48,522 nucleotides of DNA from Gammaproteobacteria bacterium (lineage in GTDB: Bacteria; Pseudomonadota; Gammaproteobacteria; WFUO01): positions 1 to 48,522 of the forward strand of contig WFUO01000014.1 of NCBI GenBank assembly GCA_015484945.1, written 5' to 3'. Both the position numbers and the translations under genes were made by a program. Position 1 is the first letter of the stretch, and each line of letters begins with the position of its first letter. The notes beneath the pieces are model-generated. The model had not been told where the DNA came from. It saw only the letters and a list, made by a program, of their open reading frames with translations, and did no database searches. Below are positions 9,230 to 18,035 of the stretch, piece after piece.

Positions 9230-10009
9230 ATGGAATTTACGCTGTCACAGATAGAGACCTGGGTGACGGCCTTCATGTGGCCATTCATGCGCATTGGCGC
9301 GATGCTCATCGCGGCGCCGGTATTCGGTGCGCAGAACATCATTCCACCCCGGATACGTATCGGTCTGGCCGTCGTGTTGACCCTGGCCGTCGTGCCGCTG
9401 CTGCCACCGCCACCCGCGGTGCCGGTGATGAGCGTCACCGGTTTGCTGATCTCTGTACAGCAATTGCTGATTGGTTTCGTCACCGGTTTCATCATGCAAA
9501 TGGTTTTCAGTGCGCTGGTGATAGGTGGACACGCCATCGCGATGTCCATGGGGTTGGGCTTCGCTTCGTTCATCGACCCACAGAACGGCATCATGGTACC
9601 GGTCGTGAGCAAGTTCTATGTCATCATCGGCACCTTGCTGTTTCTGGCCATCAATGGTCATCTGGTCTTGTTGCAGGTGATCTTTGGCAGCTTCGAAACC
9701 CTGCCGGTGGGTGGTGATTGGCTTGGCAGTGGCGGATTCATGCTGCTGGTGCTGTGGGGCTCCAAGATGTTTGCCGGTGCTCTGCTGATCGCACTGCCGG
9801 CATTGATCACCATCATGCTGATCAATTTCACGTTCGGCATCATGACTCGCGCAGCGCCGACGATGAACATCTTTGCCGTCGGTTTTCCGACCACCATGGC
9901 GGCTGGTTTCGTGATCATGATGCTGACCCTGCCCAATCTTCTGCCGCGGTTCACTGATCTGGTCATGGACGGTTTCCGTGTGATCCAACAGATACTGGCG
10001 GGGGGCTGA
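9230..10009 (+). CDS. fliR: Flagellar export gate protein FliR
   Basis: FliR is a single-copy subunit of the export gate, structurally a FliP-FliQ fusion. The 259-residue protein has six or so hydrophobic helices and the family stretches FMRIGAMLIAAPVFG, PPRIRIGLAVVLTL and GLGFASFIDPQNG, plus the NFTFGIMTRAAPTMNIFAVGF region near the end. Spacing to flhB is one base. Normal length, no anomalies. Confidence 0.97.
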   Translation: MEFTLSQIETWVTAFMWPFMRIGAMLIAAPVFGAQNIIPPRIRIGLAVVLTLAVVPLLPPPPAVPVMSVTGLLISVQQLLIGFVTGFIMQMVFSALVIGGHAIAMSMGLGFASFIDPQNGIMVPVVSKFYVIIGTLLFLAINGHLVLLQVIFGSFETLPVGGDWLGSGGFMLLVLWGSKMFAGALLIALPALITIMLINFTFGIMTRAAPTMNIFAVGFPTTMAAGFVIMMLTLPNLLPRFTDLVMDGFRVIQQILAGG

Positions 10010-10010
10010 G

Positions 10011-11147
10011 ATGGCGGAAGAGCAGGGCAGCCAGGCGCAGGACAAAACCGAGGATCCCACCCCCAAACGGCTGCAACAGGCAAAGGAAAAGGGCCAGGTT
10101 CCGCGATCGCGCGAACTCAATACTACCGTGGTATTGCTGGCGGGTGCCACGGGTATCTATGCGCTTGGCGGGGGAATGGGGGAACGCCTGTCGGCGTTGA
10201 TGAGCGGCAGCCTGAGCTTTGGCCACAAGCAGGCCTTCGATGCCCACGCCCCCCTGCAGGCCCTGCATGATGCGATCATGGCGGCGCTGGGGTTGCTGGC
10301 GCCATTCCTGCTGCTGACCTTCATCGCCGCGCTGGTGGCGCCATTGCTGATTGGCGGGTGGTCGTTCAGCATGAAGGCGGCGGCGCCGAAATTCTCCAAG
10401 CTCAATCCGCTCAAGGGCATGAAGCGGATTTTCTCCATGCAGGGCTTGATGGAGCTGGTCAAGGCCGTGGCCAAGGTCGTCCTGATCGCCGGTATCGCCT
10501 GGTTGCTCATCGACAGGCAGTTCGTTGAACTGATGTCACTCGGCAATCGTCACATCCACGCCGCTATTGCCGAGGCTGAGGATATTCTGGTCTGGTCCTT
10601 CGTTGCCATCAGCGCCTCGATGCTGGTGGTAGCCGCCATCGACGTGCCTTTCCAGCTATGGCAGCACAAGAAACAGCTCAAGATGAGCAAGCAGGAGGTC
10701 AAGGACGAACGCAAGGACACCGAGGGTGATCCCGAGGTCAAGGGGCGTATCCGCCAGATGCAGCAGCAGGTGGCCATGAGCCGGATGATGGAGGCGGTGC
10801 CAGAGGCGGATGTGATCGTCACCAACCCGACCCATTTCGCTGTGGCGCTGAAATATGACGAGGCGAAGATGAATGCGCCGGTGGTGGTGGCCAAGGGGCG
10901 GGAGCTGGTGGCCGCGAGAATTCGCGAGATTGGCTTGCAGCACAAGGTGCCGATCTTCTCGGCGCCCCCGCTGGCGCGCGCGCTGTATCATTCCACCGAG
11001 CTGAACCACGAGATTCCGGCCGGTCTTTATCTGGCCGTTGCCCAGGTACTGGCCTATATCTTCCAGCTTCAGACCTCGCTGGCCACGGGTGACGATCGTC
11101 CCGAACCACCCGCCGACTTCGACATCCCCGATGATCTGCAACGCTGA
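10011..11147 (+). CDS. flhB: Flagellar export switch protein FlhB
   Basis: FlhB is the export-gate protein whose autocleaved cytoplasmic domain switches specificity from hook to filament substrates under FliK control. In 378 residues there are an N-terminal basic tail (TEDPTPKRLQQAKEKGQVPRS), four membrane helices (about 30-210) and the cleavage motif NPTH at N272-P273-T274-H275. The C-terminal stretch YHSTELNHEIPAGLYLAVAQVLAYIFQL follows. It is the last gene of the fliL operon; the usual next gene, flhA, is pushed 1.1 kb away by a repeat island. Confidence 0.97.
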   Translation: MAEEQGSQAQDKTEDPTPKRLQQAKEKGQVPRSRELNTTVVLLAGATGIYALGGGMGERLSALMSGSLSFGHKQAFDAHAPLQALHDAIMAALGLLAPFLLLTFIAALVAPLLIGGWSFSMKAAAPKFSKLNPLKGMKRIFSMQGLMELVKAVAKVVLIAGIAWLLIDRQFVELMSLGNRHIHAAIAEAEDILVWSFVAISASMLVVAAIDVPFQLWQHKKQLKMSKQEVKDERKDTEGDPEVKGRIRQMQQQVAMSRMMEAVPEADVIVTNPTHFAVALKYDEAKMNAPVVVAKGRELVAARIREIGLQHKVPIFSAPPLARALYHSTELNHEIPAGLYLAVAQVLAYIFQLQTSLATGDDRPEPPADFDIPDDLQR

Positions 11148-11274
11148 CCGGCTCCATTCGATGCAAAATGTTGTGGGTTTTACGGGAATGGTTCAACACA
11201 GCGCACATGGAGGCATCCCGGAGGTAGTGAACGAACACGAAGGTTCTGTTTGCACGCCTTCAGACCTGATCTGA

Positions 11275-11584
11275 CTGTAGTGGTTCAGACTCGATCTGAC
11301 AAAGCAAGAATAAAACCCGACCCGAATGCCAGCCCGATACGGTATCAGGCCAGCGGCCAATCGTCCCGGCCCTGTGTCACGTGAATCCCGCGTGCGTATC
11401 CCGGGGCGTCGGCTGACGCCGCTCGACGCCCCATCCGTGGGTCGGCGTGCGGCACGCGCCATCCGTGGCGCGCCACGCCGCCGTTCCGGGCGCACGCGGG
11501 CGTGACACAAGGGCGCGGGCCAATCGGCCGCTGACCTGCAAGGTCTGAGCCAGGTGCTGTCAGACCATGTCTGAACTACTACAG
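11275..11584. repeat. Nested palindromic element
   Basis: The outer arms CTGTAGTGGTTCAGAC (11275-11290) and GTCTGAACTACTACAG (11569-11584) match in inverted orientation at 15 of 16 bases. Inner arms at 11346-11381 and 11501-11538 form a second, imperfect inverted repeat of about 37 bases. The core between them is very GC-rich, with further short palindromes. The structure resembles a non-autonomous mobile element or a large cruciform-forming repeat; there is no reading frame with codon use like the neighbouring genes. Confidence 0.65.
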
Positions 11585-11656
11585 CTGAACTTGACCTGAC
11601 AGTCGCCCCCGGAAATTCCGGTAACTCTCAGATCAAGTCTGAACTACTACACATAA

Positions 11657-12180
11657 ACAAAATCTCTGCGTCCTCCGCATCTTTGCGTCCTTCGCGTTCA
11701 TCCACTTCCTCCGTGCCTCCGTGGTTCTGTGATCTCCGTGTTGTGTTCATGCCACCTGCCAGTGTCACCCCGGATTCCGGCCTTACAGCCTTCATCCAGC
11801 TACGTTTCTTTGTCAGATCGAGTCTGAACCACTACACCAGACAGGCCTTTGGTCACATCAGGCCGGAAACATCACGCTTAACAAAATCTCTGCGCTCTCC
11901 GCGTCTTTGCGTCCTTCGCGTTCATCCACTTCCTCCGTGCCTCCGTGGCTCTGTGATCTCCGTGTTGTGTTCATGCCGCCTGCCAGTGTCACCCCGGATT
12001 CCGGCCAAACGGCCTTCATCTAGACTACGTTTCTTTGTCAGATCGAGTCTGAACCACTACACCTGACAGGCCTTTGGTCACATCAGGCCGGAAACATCAC
12101 GCATAAACAAAATCTCTGCGTCCTCCGCGTCTTTGCGTCCTTCGCGTTCATCCACTTCCTCCGTGCCTCTGCGTCATCCG
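11657..12180. repeat. Tandem direct repeats, about 225-base unit, 2.4 copies
   Basis: Units begin with ACAAAATCTCTGCG at 11657, 11881 and 12107, giving periods of 224 and 226 bases; the third copy stops after about 74 bases. Copies differ by a few substitutions and small indels. Each full unit contains the reverse complement of a CACGGAG-rich sequence that also occurs at 32126-32168 and 33332-33410. Apparent ORFs inside simply repeat the same peptide, as expected from tandem DNA rather than a gene. Confidence 0.85.
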
Positions 12181-12206
12181 TGTTGAAATCATGTATCCGG
12201 CCATTC

Positions 12207-12222
12207 GGGAACGCTTTTTGCA
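12207..12222 (+). promoter_or_regulatory. Sigma-54 promoter of flhA
   Basis: GGGAAC-N5-TTGCA has the invariant GG and GC with ten-base spacing and a perfect -12 half; the -24 half deviates at two positions from TGGCAC. Predicted start is near 12233, about 60 bases before the flhA ATG. The repeat island upstream would hamper read-through from flhB, so a separate flhA promoter makes sense. Confidence 0.7.
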
Positions 12223-12292
12223 CACACTCTGAAGGCGTCGGTTTGTTGGCGCCCGTTCCAATCCCCCGCAGGTATCTGAAGGCTGAAAGAAT

Positions 12293-14404
12293 ATGGCTGC
12301 AGTCGATAACACACTTGATCTTCAGGAGATCGCCCGGCGTGGCGCAGGTGCACCGTTGCTGGTGCTGGTGTTGCTGGCGATGGTGGTGGTGCCATTACCG
12401 CCCATGGCGCTGGACGCGCTGTTTTCGTTCAATATCGCCCTGTCGATGATTGTGCTGCTGGTCGGCGTGTATGTGGTCCGGCCACTGGATTTCGGTGTGT
12501 TTCCATCGGTGTTGCTGATCACCACGTTGTTGCGGCTGGCGCTGAACGTGGCCTCGACCCGGGTGATCCTGCTCGAGGGACATACCGGTACCGGTGCCGC
12601 GGGCAAGGTGATCGAATCCTTCGGTGAGTTCGTCATCGGTGGCAACTATGCCGTGGGTCTGGTGGTGTTCGCGATCCTGGTGATCATCAATTTCGTCGTC
12701 GTCACCAAGGGTGCCGGTCGTATCGCCGAGGTTTCGGCGCGTTTTACCCTGGATGCGATGCCCGGCAAGCAGATGGCCATCGATGCCGATCTCAATGCCG
12801 GTCTGATCACCCAGGACGAGGCCCGCGCACGGCGTGACGAGGTGCGCAGCGAGGCCGATTTCTACGGCGCCATGGATGGTGCGAGCAAGTTCGTGCGTGG
12901 CGACGCGGTTGCCGGGATCCTGATTCTGTTCATCAATGTCATCGGCGGGTTGTCGATCGGCATGGCGCAGCATGATCTGGCCTTTTCGGATGCGCTGCGC
13001 TACTACACGCTGCTGACCATCGGTGACGGTCTGGTGGCGCAGATTCCTGCGCTGCTGATCTCGACGGCGGCAGCGATCATCGTCACCCGGGTCAATTCCG
13101 AACAGAAGATGGGCGAGCAGGTGGTGCAGCAGATGTTCAGCCGCCCACAGGCGCTGTATGTGACTGCCGGCATCCTCGGTGTCATGGGTATCATTCCCGG
13201 GATGCCCAATTTCGCCTTTCTGATGCTGGCCGGCCTGACCGGGCTGGCGGCCTGGCGTATCGCCCAGCGCCATGCCCGGGCGGCTGCCGAACCGGCAGAG
13301 GCGGCGGTCGAGGCGCCACCGGAAGTGCCACCCGAGCAACGCGAGCTCACCTGGGACGATGTCAATGCGGTGGACATCATCGGCCTGGAGGTCGGCTACC
13401 GGCTGATTCCGCTGGTGGACCGCAACCAGGGCGGCGAGTTGATGGCCAAGATCAAGGGCGTGCGCAAGAAGCTGTCGGCCGAACTGGGATTTCTCGTCCA
13501 GACCGTGCACATTCGTGACAACCTGGAACTGTCACCCAATGCCTACCGGATCTCGCTGCACGGGGTGCCGGTGGGTGAGGCCGAGATCATGCCGGACAAG
13601 GAACTGGCCATCAACCCCGGCAAGGTGTTTGGCAACATCCCCGGGATTCCGACCAGGGACCCGGCCTTTGGCCTCGAGGCCCTGTGGATCGATCCGGTCG
13701 ATCGCGAGCAGGCGCAGACCCTGGGTTATACGGTTGTCGATCCAAGCACCGTCATTGCCACCCACCTGAGCCAGATCCTTCACGATCATGCGCACGAACT
13801 GCTCGGACACGAGGAGGTGCAGCAGTTGCTCGAGACCCTGGCCAAGAGCGCACCCAAGCTGGTCGAGGATCTGGTGCCCAAGTCACTGCCGCTGGGGGTC
13901 GTGCTCAAGGTGCTGCAGAACCTGTTGGAGGAAAAGATTCCCATCCGCGACATGCGCACGATCGCCGAGACATTGGCGGAATACGCGCCCACGAGTCAAG
14001 ATCCCGGCGTCCTCACGGCCCATGTGCGCGCTGCCCTCGGCCGGTTGATTGTCCAGCATATCAATGGGATGGAACCGGAACTGCCGGTCATTACGCTGGA
14101 TCCTTCACTGGAACAGATCTTGCTTCAGTCATTGCAGGCCGCTGGTGACGGCGGCGCCGGGCTGGAGCCCGGTCTGGCCGATCAGCTGTACCAGTCACTG
14201 GCCGAGCAGACCCGGCAGCTGGAAAACCAGGGTCAACCGGCCGTGTTGCTGGTCAATCCGGGTATTCGCAGCTGGCTGGCGAGGCTGGTCAGGCACAGCA
14301 TCCCGGGCCTGCACGTTCTGGCCTACAACGAGGTGCCGGACAGCAAACAGATCCGGGTGGTGGCCAACATCGGACAGCAGGGGCTGGAACAGGAAGCGTG
14401 CTAG
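12293..14404 (+). CDS. flhA: Flagellar export gate protein FlhA
   Basis: FlhA is the nonameric export-gate protein that couples proton flow to secretion and docks chaperone-substrate pairs. The length of 703 residues is normal. Eight membrane helices occupy roughly residues 18-310. The conserved cytoplasmic loop PGKQMAIDADLNAGLITQDE (about 157-176) is intact, and the C-terminal domain (about 355-690) includes PKSLPLGVVLKVLQNLLEE. The TAG stop lies inside the left terminal repeat of a MITE-like element, so the last few residues could be element-derived. Promoter at 12207. Confidence 0.97.
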   Translation: MAAVDNTLDLQEIARRGAGAPLLVLVLLAMVVVPLPPMALDALFSFNIALSMIVLLVGVYVVRPLDFGVFPSVLLITTLLRLALNVASTRVILLEGHTGTGAAGKVIESFGEFVIGGNYAVGLVVFAILVIINFVVVTKGAGRIAEVSARFTLDAMPGKQMAIDADLNAGLITQDEARARRDEVRSEADFYGAMDGASKFVRGDAVAGILILFINVIGGLSIGMAQHDLAFSDALRYYTLLTIGDGLVAQIPALLISTAAAIIVTRVNSEQKMGEQVVQQMFSRPQALYVTAGILGVMGIIPGMPNFAFLMLAGLTGLAAWRIAQRHARAAAEPAEAAVEAPPEVPPEQRELTWDDVNAVDIIGLEVGYRLIPLVDRNQGGELMAKIKGVRKKLSAELGFLVQTVHIRDNLELSPNAYRISLHGVPVGEAEIMPDKELAINPGKVFGNIPGIPTRDPAFGLEALWIDPVDREQAQTLGYTVVDPSTVIATHLSQILHDHAHELLGHEEVQQLLETLAKSAPKLVEDLVPKSLPLGVVLKVLQNLLEEKIPIRDMRTIAETLAEYAPTSQDPGVLTAHVRAALGRLIVQHINGMEPELPVITLDPSLEQILLQSLQAAGDGGAGLEPGLADQLYQSLAEQTRQLENQGQPAVLLVNPGIRSWLARLVRHSIPGLHVLAYNEVPDSKQIRVVANIGQQGLEQEAC

Positions 14405-14661
14405 CCCGGATATTGCACCAGCCGAACCGCACTGAAAACACAACCAACTGAAACAGGGTACAAAATGGATAAAAACTGCAGATTGTCACCGGTAACCATT
14501 TGTTCACCGTGCGGTTCTATCCCGATTTTGGCGGTTTCCCGCTCACTGTGGCCGGGTTTCCACTCAAGCCATAGAGCGGCTATGGCTTTCGCTCCAAACC
14601 GGCGCCACAGCGGCTGCGAATGCCGCCGGCTCTCGGGATGCTGATGCAATATCCGGGCTAG
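14401..14661. mobile_element. MITE-like element with terminal inverted repeats
   Basis: The arm starting CTAGCCCGGATATTGCA (14401-14417) is matched exactly in inverted orientation at 14645-14661; allowing one mismatch the arms extend to 22 bases (14401-14422 and 14640-14661). The 261-base unit has no ORF and contains further hairpin-prone sequence. Ends are CTAG on both sides; CTAG is itself a palindrome, so a target duplication cannot be separated from the arms. The left arm supplies the flhA stop codon. No transposase is in the window. I read it as a non-autonomous miniature element; a large regulatory palindrome is the alternative. Confidence 0.7.
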
Positions 14662-14685
14662 AGACTCAACCAGGCTGGAGACGAC

Positions 14686-15939
14686 ATGAAGATCAAACGT
14701 TTTTTTGCTCCGGACATGCGCCGCGCCATCATTCAGGTGCGTGAGGAACTGGGGCCGGATGCGGTGATCCTTTCCAACCGTCGGGTCGAGGGGGGTATCG
14801 AGATCGTGGCCGCACAGGAATATGACGAGGCCCTGATCGGCGGGTTTGGCAATGATACGAACGACGCACGTGCAGCCGGCGAGGCATCTGCACAGCCAGA
14901 TGACAAGGCGTCGGATGTGGATATGAGTGGCGAGGATGAAACCACCGACGAAGTGTCGGCTGATCGCCCATCACAACGCAAGGCGCCCCGCATCGAGTGG
15001 TCCCAGGATCCGCTGTTGACCTCGATGCAGAACGAGATCAAGCACCTGCGTGGCATGCTCGAGCATCAGTTGAGCAGTCTGGCATGGGCCGAGGTGGCGC
15101 GTAACAATCCGGTCAAGGGCATGCTCATGCAACGCCTCGACGACATCGGTATCGACCGCGACGTTGCGCGTTCATTGATCGCGCGCGTGGATGAGAAAAC
15201 CGATGGCGAACATGCGTGGCGCCAGTTGTTGGGCCTGCTGGCACACGGAATCCGTGTTACTGACGACGACATCCTAAATAGTGGCGGCGTAGTGGCCATG
15301 GTTGGTCCCACAGGTGTTGGCAAGACCACCACGGTGGCCAAGCTCGCTGCGCGCTATGCGCTGCGGCATGGCAAGCGTAACGTGGCTCTGGTGACGACCG
15401 ACAATTATCGTATCGGCGCCCATGACCAACTCGTCACCTTCGGTCGCATTCTCGGTATTCCGGTCTATATCGCCAGCAGCCGTGAGGAGCTTGCCGCGCA
15501 ACTCAGGGATCTGGCGGACAAGCGGCTGGTGCTGATCGACACCGCCGGCATGAGCCAGCGTGATAGTCGTGTAGATGAACAAATGGGAACGTTGCACGAA
15601 TGCAGTCCACTGCTACGTTCGTGTCTGGTGCTTTCCGCCAATACCCAGTCACGCACACTGACCGAGGTCGTTCAGGCCTTTGCCCAGGTGGAACTGGACA
15701 GCTGCATCATCACCAAGCTCGATGAGGCCGCCAGCCTCGGGGGGGTCGTATCGGCCGTGATCCGCAGCGGCATTCCGGTGGCCTATATCGGTGACGGCCA
15801 ACGGGTACCTGAAGATCTTCATCCGGCACGCGCCTACACGCTGATCAGCAAGGCCGTGGCCCTTGCGCAGAGCCTGCACCCGGCATTCGATGACAACCAC
15901 GCAAACTATACAGAGAAGATGGCCAATGCTCATGTCTGA
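14686..15939 (+). CDS. flhF: Flagellar placement GTPase FlhF
   Basis: FlhF is an SRP-type GTPase that marks the pole and recruits the first MS-ring parts. The 417-residue protein has an N-terminal region with MRRAIIQVREELGPDAVILSNRR, an acidic linker (about 50-105) and an NG domain. That domain carries a P-loop GPTGVGKTTT near residue 207, VTTDNYRIGAHDQL, DTAGMSQRD near 285 and TKLDEAASLGG near 344. A clear promoter is not visible in the 281-base gap before it, so it is probably read from flhA through the MITE-like element. The fleN start overlaps its 3' end. Confidence 0.96.
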   Translation: MKIKRFFAPDMRRAIIQVREELGPDAVILSNRRVEGGIEIVAAQEYDEALIGGFGNDTNDARAAGEASAQPDDKASDVDMSGEDETTDEVSADRPSQRKAPRIEWSQDPLLTSMQNEIKHLRGMLEHQLSSLAWAEVARNNPVKGMLMQRLDDIGIDRDVARSLIARVDEKTDGEHAWRQLLGLLAHGIRVTDDDILNSGGVVAMVGPTGVGKTTTVAKLAARYALRHGKRNVALVTTDNYRIGAHDQLVTFGRILGIPVYIASSREELAAQLRDLADKRLVLIDTAGMSQRDSRVDEQMGTLHECSPLLRSCLVLSANTQSRTLTEVVQAFAQVELDSCIITKLDEAASLGGVVSAVIRSGIPVAYIGDGQRVPEDLHPARAYTLISKAVALAQSLHPAFDDNHANYTEKMANAHV

Positions 15940-16813
15940 GAACAGTTTCGATCAGGCGGCCGGCTTGCGTCGCATGGCACGGCCACGGCCAGTCGAGGTC
16001 ATTGCCGTTGCCAGCGGCAAGGGCGGGGTTGGCAAGACCAATGTCTCGGTCAATCTGGCTACCTCGCTGGCGGCCAATGGCGATGCGGTAATGCTGATGG
16101 ATGCCGATCTGGGGCTGGCCAATGTCGATTTGATGCTGGGTCTGCGGCCAGAGTACAACCTGTCGCATGTGATCGATGGTGAGCGCACACTGGAGGAAAT
16201 CATCGTTGAGGGGCCCGGTGGCGTGAAGATCGTACCGGCATCCTCCGGCATCAAGCGCATGGCTGAACTGACACCGGCCGAGCATGTGGGTCTGATCCGT
16301 GCCTTCAGCGAGTTGACCTTCGACCTCGATGTACTGATCGTGGATGTGGCTGCGGGTATTTCCGACAGCGTCATCAGTTTTTCGCGCGCCGCGCATGAGG
16401 TCATCGTCGTGGTGTGTGACGAGCCTGCCTCGCTGACCGACGCCTATGCATTGATGAAAGTGCTCAATGGTGATCATGGCGTCAACCGTTTCCAGATTCT
16501 CTGCAACATGACCCACAGCGCCCAGGAAGGACGTGACCTGTACGCCAAACTGCTGGCGGTTACCGACCGTTACCTGGACGCCACACTCAACTATCTTGGA
16601 TCTGTGCCCTACGATGACTACCTGAAGAAGGCGGTCCGCAAGCAGAAACCGGTCGTCAGCGCCTACCCGAGGAGCCGTTCGGCGATGGCGTTCAAGAACC
16701 TGGCGATCAAGGCCGATAAGTGGCCGAGGCCGGAGACTGCAGGCGGCCATCTGGAGTTCTTCATCGAACGGTTGATCGGACCGGGTTACAGTGAACTGGA
16801 GTCACTGCCATGA
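15926..16813 (+). CDS. fleN: Flagellar number regulator FleN/FlhG, MinD-like ATPase
   Basis: FleN (FlhG) limits flagellar number, acting on FlhF and on the FleQ activator. I chose ATG 15926 (295 aa), seven bases after GAGAAG; an earlier in-frame ATG at 15863 lies deep in flhF. Residues 8-15 read FDQAAGLR, the N-terminal motif known to stimulate FlhF GTPase activity. The deviant Walker A GKGGVGKT is at residues 31-38, MDADLGLANVDLMLGL follows and VDVAAGIS is the Walker B region. It overlaps flhF by 14 bases and fliA by four (ATGA), implying a coupled set. Confidence 0.96.
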   Translation: MLMSENSFDQAAGLRRMARPRPVEVIAVASGKGGVGKTNVSVNLATSLAANGDAVMLMDADLGLANVDLMLGLRPEYNLSHVIDGERTLEEIIVEGPGGVKIVPASSGIKRMAELTPAEHVGLIRAFSELTFDLDVLIVDVAAGISDSVISFSRAAHEVIVVVCDEPASLTDAYALMKVLNGDHGVNRFQILCNMTHSAQEGRDLYAKLLAVTDRYLDATLNYLGSVPYDDYLKKAVRKQKPVVSAYPRSRSAMAFKNLAIKADKWPRPETAGGHLEFFIERLIGPGYSELESLP

Positions 16814-17553
16814 ATGGATATGCCATGTACGCACAATCATCAGAAGACGCAGCCGTCGATAATGATCTGGTCAGTCGAAACGTCCCGTTGGTCAAACGTA
16901 TCGCCTATCACCTGGTCAGCCGCCTGCCGCCGAGCGTGCAAGTGGAGGATCTGATTCAGGCCGGCATGATCGGCCTGCTGGAAGCGGCCAGGAACTACAA
17001 CCCGGATCAGGGCGCCAGCTTCGAGACCTATGCCGGTATCCGTATCCGTGGCGCTATGCTCGACGAGATCCGGCGTTCGGACTGGACCCCGCGTTCGGTG
17101 CACCGCAAGGTGCGCATGGTCTCGGAGAAGGTGCGCGAGATAGAAAATGCCATGGGCCGTGATGCGCGTGACAACGAGGTGGCCGAGGCGTTGGGGATGG
17201 ATCTCGATGAATATCACGCCATTCTTCAGGATGCCGCGGGCTGCCGGGTATTCAGTTTCGATGATCCCAATGTGCTGGGCAACGATCCCGAGGGCATGAC
17301 CGGAGATACCGGCCAGCGAGGCCCGCTCGAGGCGCTGCAACATGAGGACTTTCACGATTCACTTTCCGAGGCGATTGCCGGCCTGCCTGAGCGCGAACGT
17401 CTTGTCATGGCGCTGTACTACGACGAGGAACTCAATCTGCGCGAGATCGGCGAGGTGCTTGGTGTCAGCGAATCACGCGTCTGCCAGATCCATGGTCAGG
17501 CCCTGATCCGCCTGCGTGCGCGTATGACCGAATGGTTCAGCGGCGGCGAGTGA
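16810..17553 (+). CDS. fliA: RNA polymerase sigma factor FliA (sigma-28)
   Basis: FliA directs transcription of late flagellar and chemotaxis genes and is held by FlgM until the hook is finished. The 247-residue protein has region 2 ([26 protein letters not shown] and [22 protein letters not shown]), region 3 and region 4 ([37 protein letters not shown]). No region 1.1, as expected for this class. The start overlaps fleN. A matching target promoter stands just downstream, before cheY. Confidence 0.97.
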   Translation: MNGYAMYAQSSEDAAVDNDLVSRNVPLVKRIAYHLVSRLPPSVQVEDLIQAGMIGLLEAARNYNPDQGASFETYAGIRIRGAMLDEIRRSDWTPRSVHRKVRMVSEKVREIENAMGRDARDNEVAEALGMDLDEYHAILQDAAGCRVFSFDDPNVLGNDPEGMTGDTGQRGPLEALQHEDFHDSLSEAIAGLPERERLVMALYYDEELNLREIGEVLGVSESRVCQIHGQALIRLRARMTEWFSGGE

Positions 17554-17567
17554 ATGCACCGGCCTGC

Positions 17568-17594
17568 TAAAGATCGGTCGTCACCGGTCGATTA
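17568..17594 (+). promoter_or_regulatory. Sigma-28 (FliA) promoter of the che operon
   Basis: TAAA-N15-GTCGATTA matches the FliA consensus (TAAA-N15-GCCGATAA) at all four -35 bases and six of eight -10 bases with exact spacing. It lies 15 bases past the fliA stop and 42 bases before the TTG start of cheY. Expected role: make cheY-Z-A-B-motCD expression depend on FliA. Confidence 0.78.
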
Positions 17595-17635
17595 AGGACA
17601 TAGAAAGAAGGGTATTGGTCTTACTGGAGGCTCTC

Positions 17636-18028
17636 TTGGACAAGAACATGAAAATACTCATTGTGGACGATTTTTCCACAATGCGTCGCATCATCAAGAA
17701 TCTGCTGCGTGATCTCGGATTCACGAACACCGTGGAGGCAGACGATGGCAAGACGGCGCTGCCGGTTCTTCAGGCCGGGGGTATCGATTTCCTGATCACC
17801 GACTGGAACATGCCCGGCATGACCGGTATCGATCTGCTCAAGACGGTGCGGGCAGACGAGAAATTGTCCACGCTGCCGGTACTGATGGTGACCGCGGAAT
17901 CCAAGCGCGACCAGATTGTCGAGGCAGCCCAGGCAGGGGTCAATGGCTATATCGTCAAACCCTTCACCGCGACGACGCTGAAGGAGAAGATCGACAAGAT
18001 CTTTGAGCGCATCGAAGCCACGGGGTGA
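17636..18028 (+). CDS. cheY: Chemotaxis response regulator CheY
   Basis: CheY, when phosphorylated by CheA, binds FliM and changes flagellar rotation. I start it at TTG 17636 (130 aa), because GGAGG (17626-17630) stands five bases before it; the first ATG (17648, MKILIVDD) has no such site and an upstream GTG at 17615 precedes the site. The single receiver domain has the acidic pair D11-D12, phospho-acceptor D56 ([10 protein letters not shown]), Thr in LMVTAES and Lys in YIVKPFTA. Complete and ordinary. First gene after the sigma-28 promoter. Confidence 0.96.
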   Translation: MDKNMKILIVDDFSTMRRIIKNLLRDLGFTNTVEADDGKTALPVLQAGGIDFLITDWNMPGMTGIDLLKTVRADEKLSTLPVLMVTAESKRDQIVEAAQAGVNGYIVKPFTATTLKEKIDKIFERIEATG

Positions 18029-18035
18029 GGGGTAG

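Larger units (their letters stand above)
11148..12292. other. Gene-free repeat island between flhB and flhA
   Basis: These 1145 bases hold no credible gene. The left part (11275-11584) is a GC-rich nested palindrome and the right part (11657-12180) is two and a half tandem copies of a 224-226-base unit. A 28-base segment at 11277-11304 recurs exactly, in reverse complement, at 11808-11835 and 12033-12060, which ties the two parts together. The last 110 bases carry the flhA promoter. In relatives I know, flhB and flhA are adjacent, so this looks like inserted DNA. No transposase is present. Confidence 0.8.

Noticed and set aside
11683-12066. Open frame of 127 codons in the flhB-flhA gap
   Set aside because: It lies across the tandem DNA repeats and encodes the same peptide twice (FVRSSLNHYT); a minus-strand frame at 11193-11510 encodes the same peptide from the inverted copy. 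This is a by-product of repeats.
12395-13510. Minus-strand frame (371 codons) opposite flhA
   Set aside because: His/Gln/Asp-rich composition typical of the complement of membrane-protein codons; flhA is unambiguous on the plus strand.
14474-14489. Possible sigma-54 promoter before flhF (TGG...TGCA)
   Set aside because: The GG to GC spacing is nine bases rather than ten, and RpoN promoters do not tolerate that; the -24 half is also poor.
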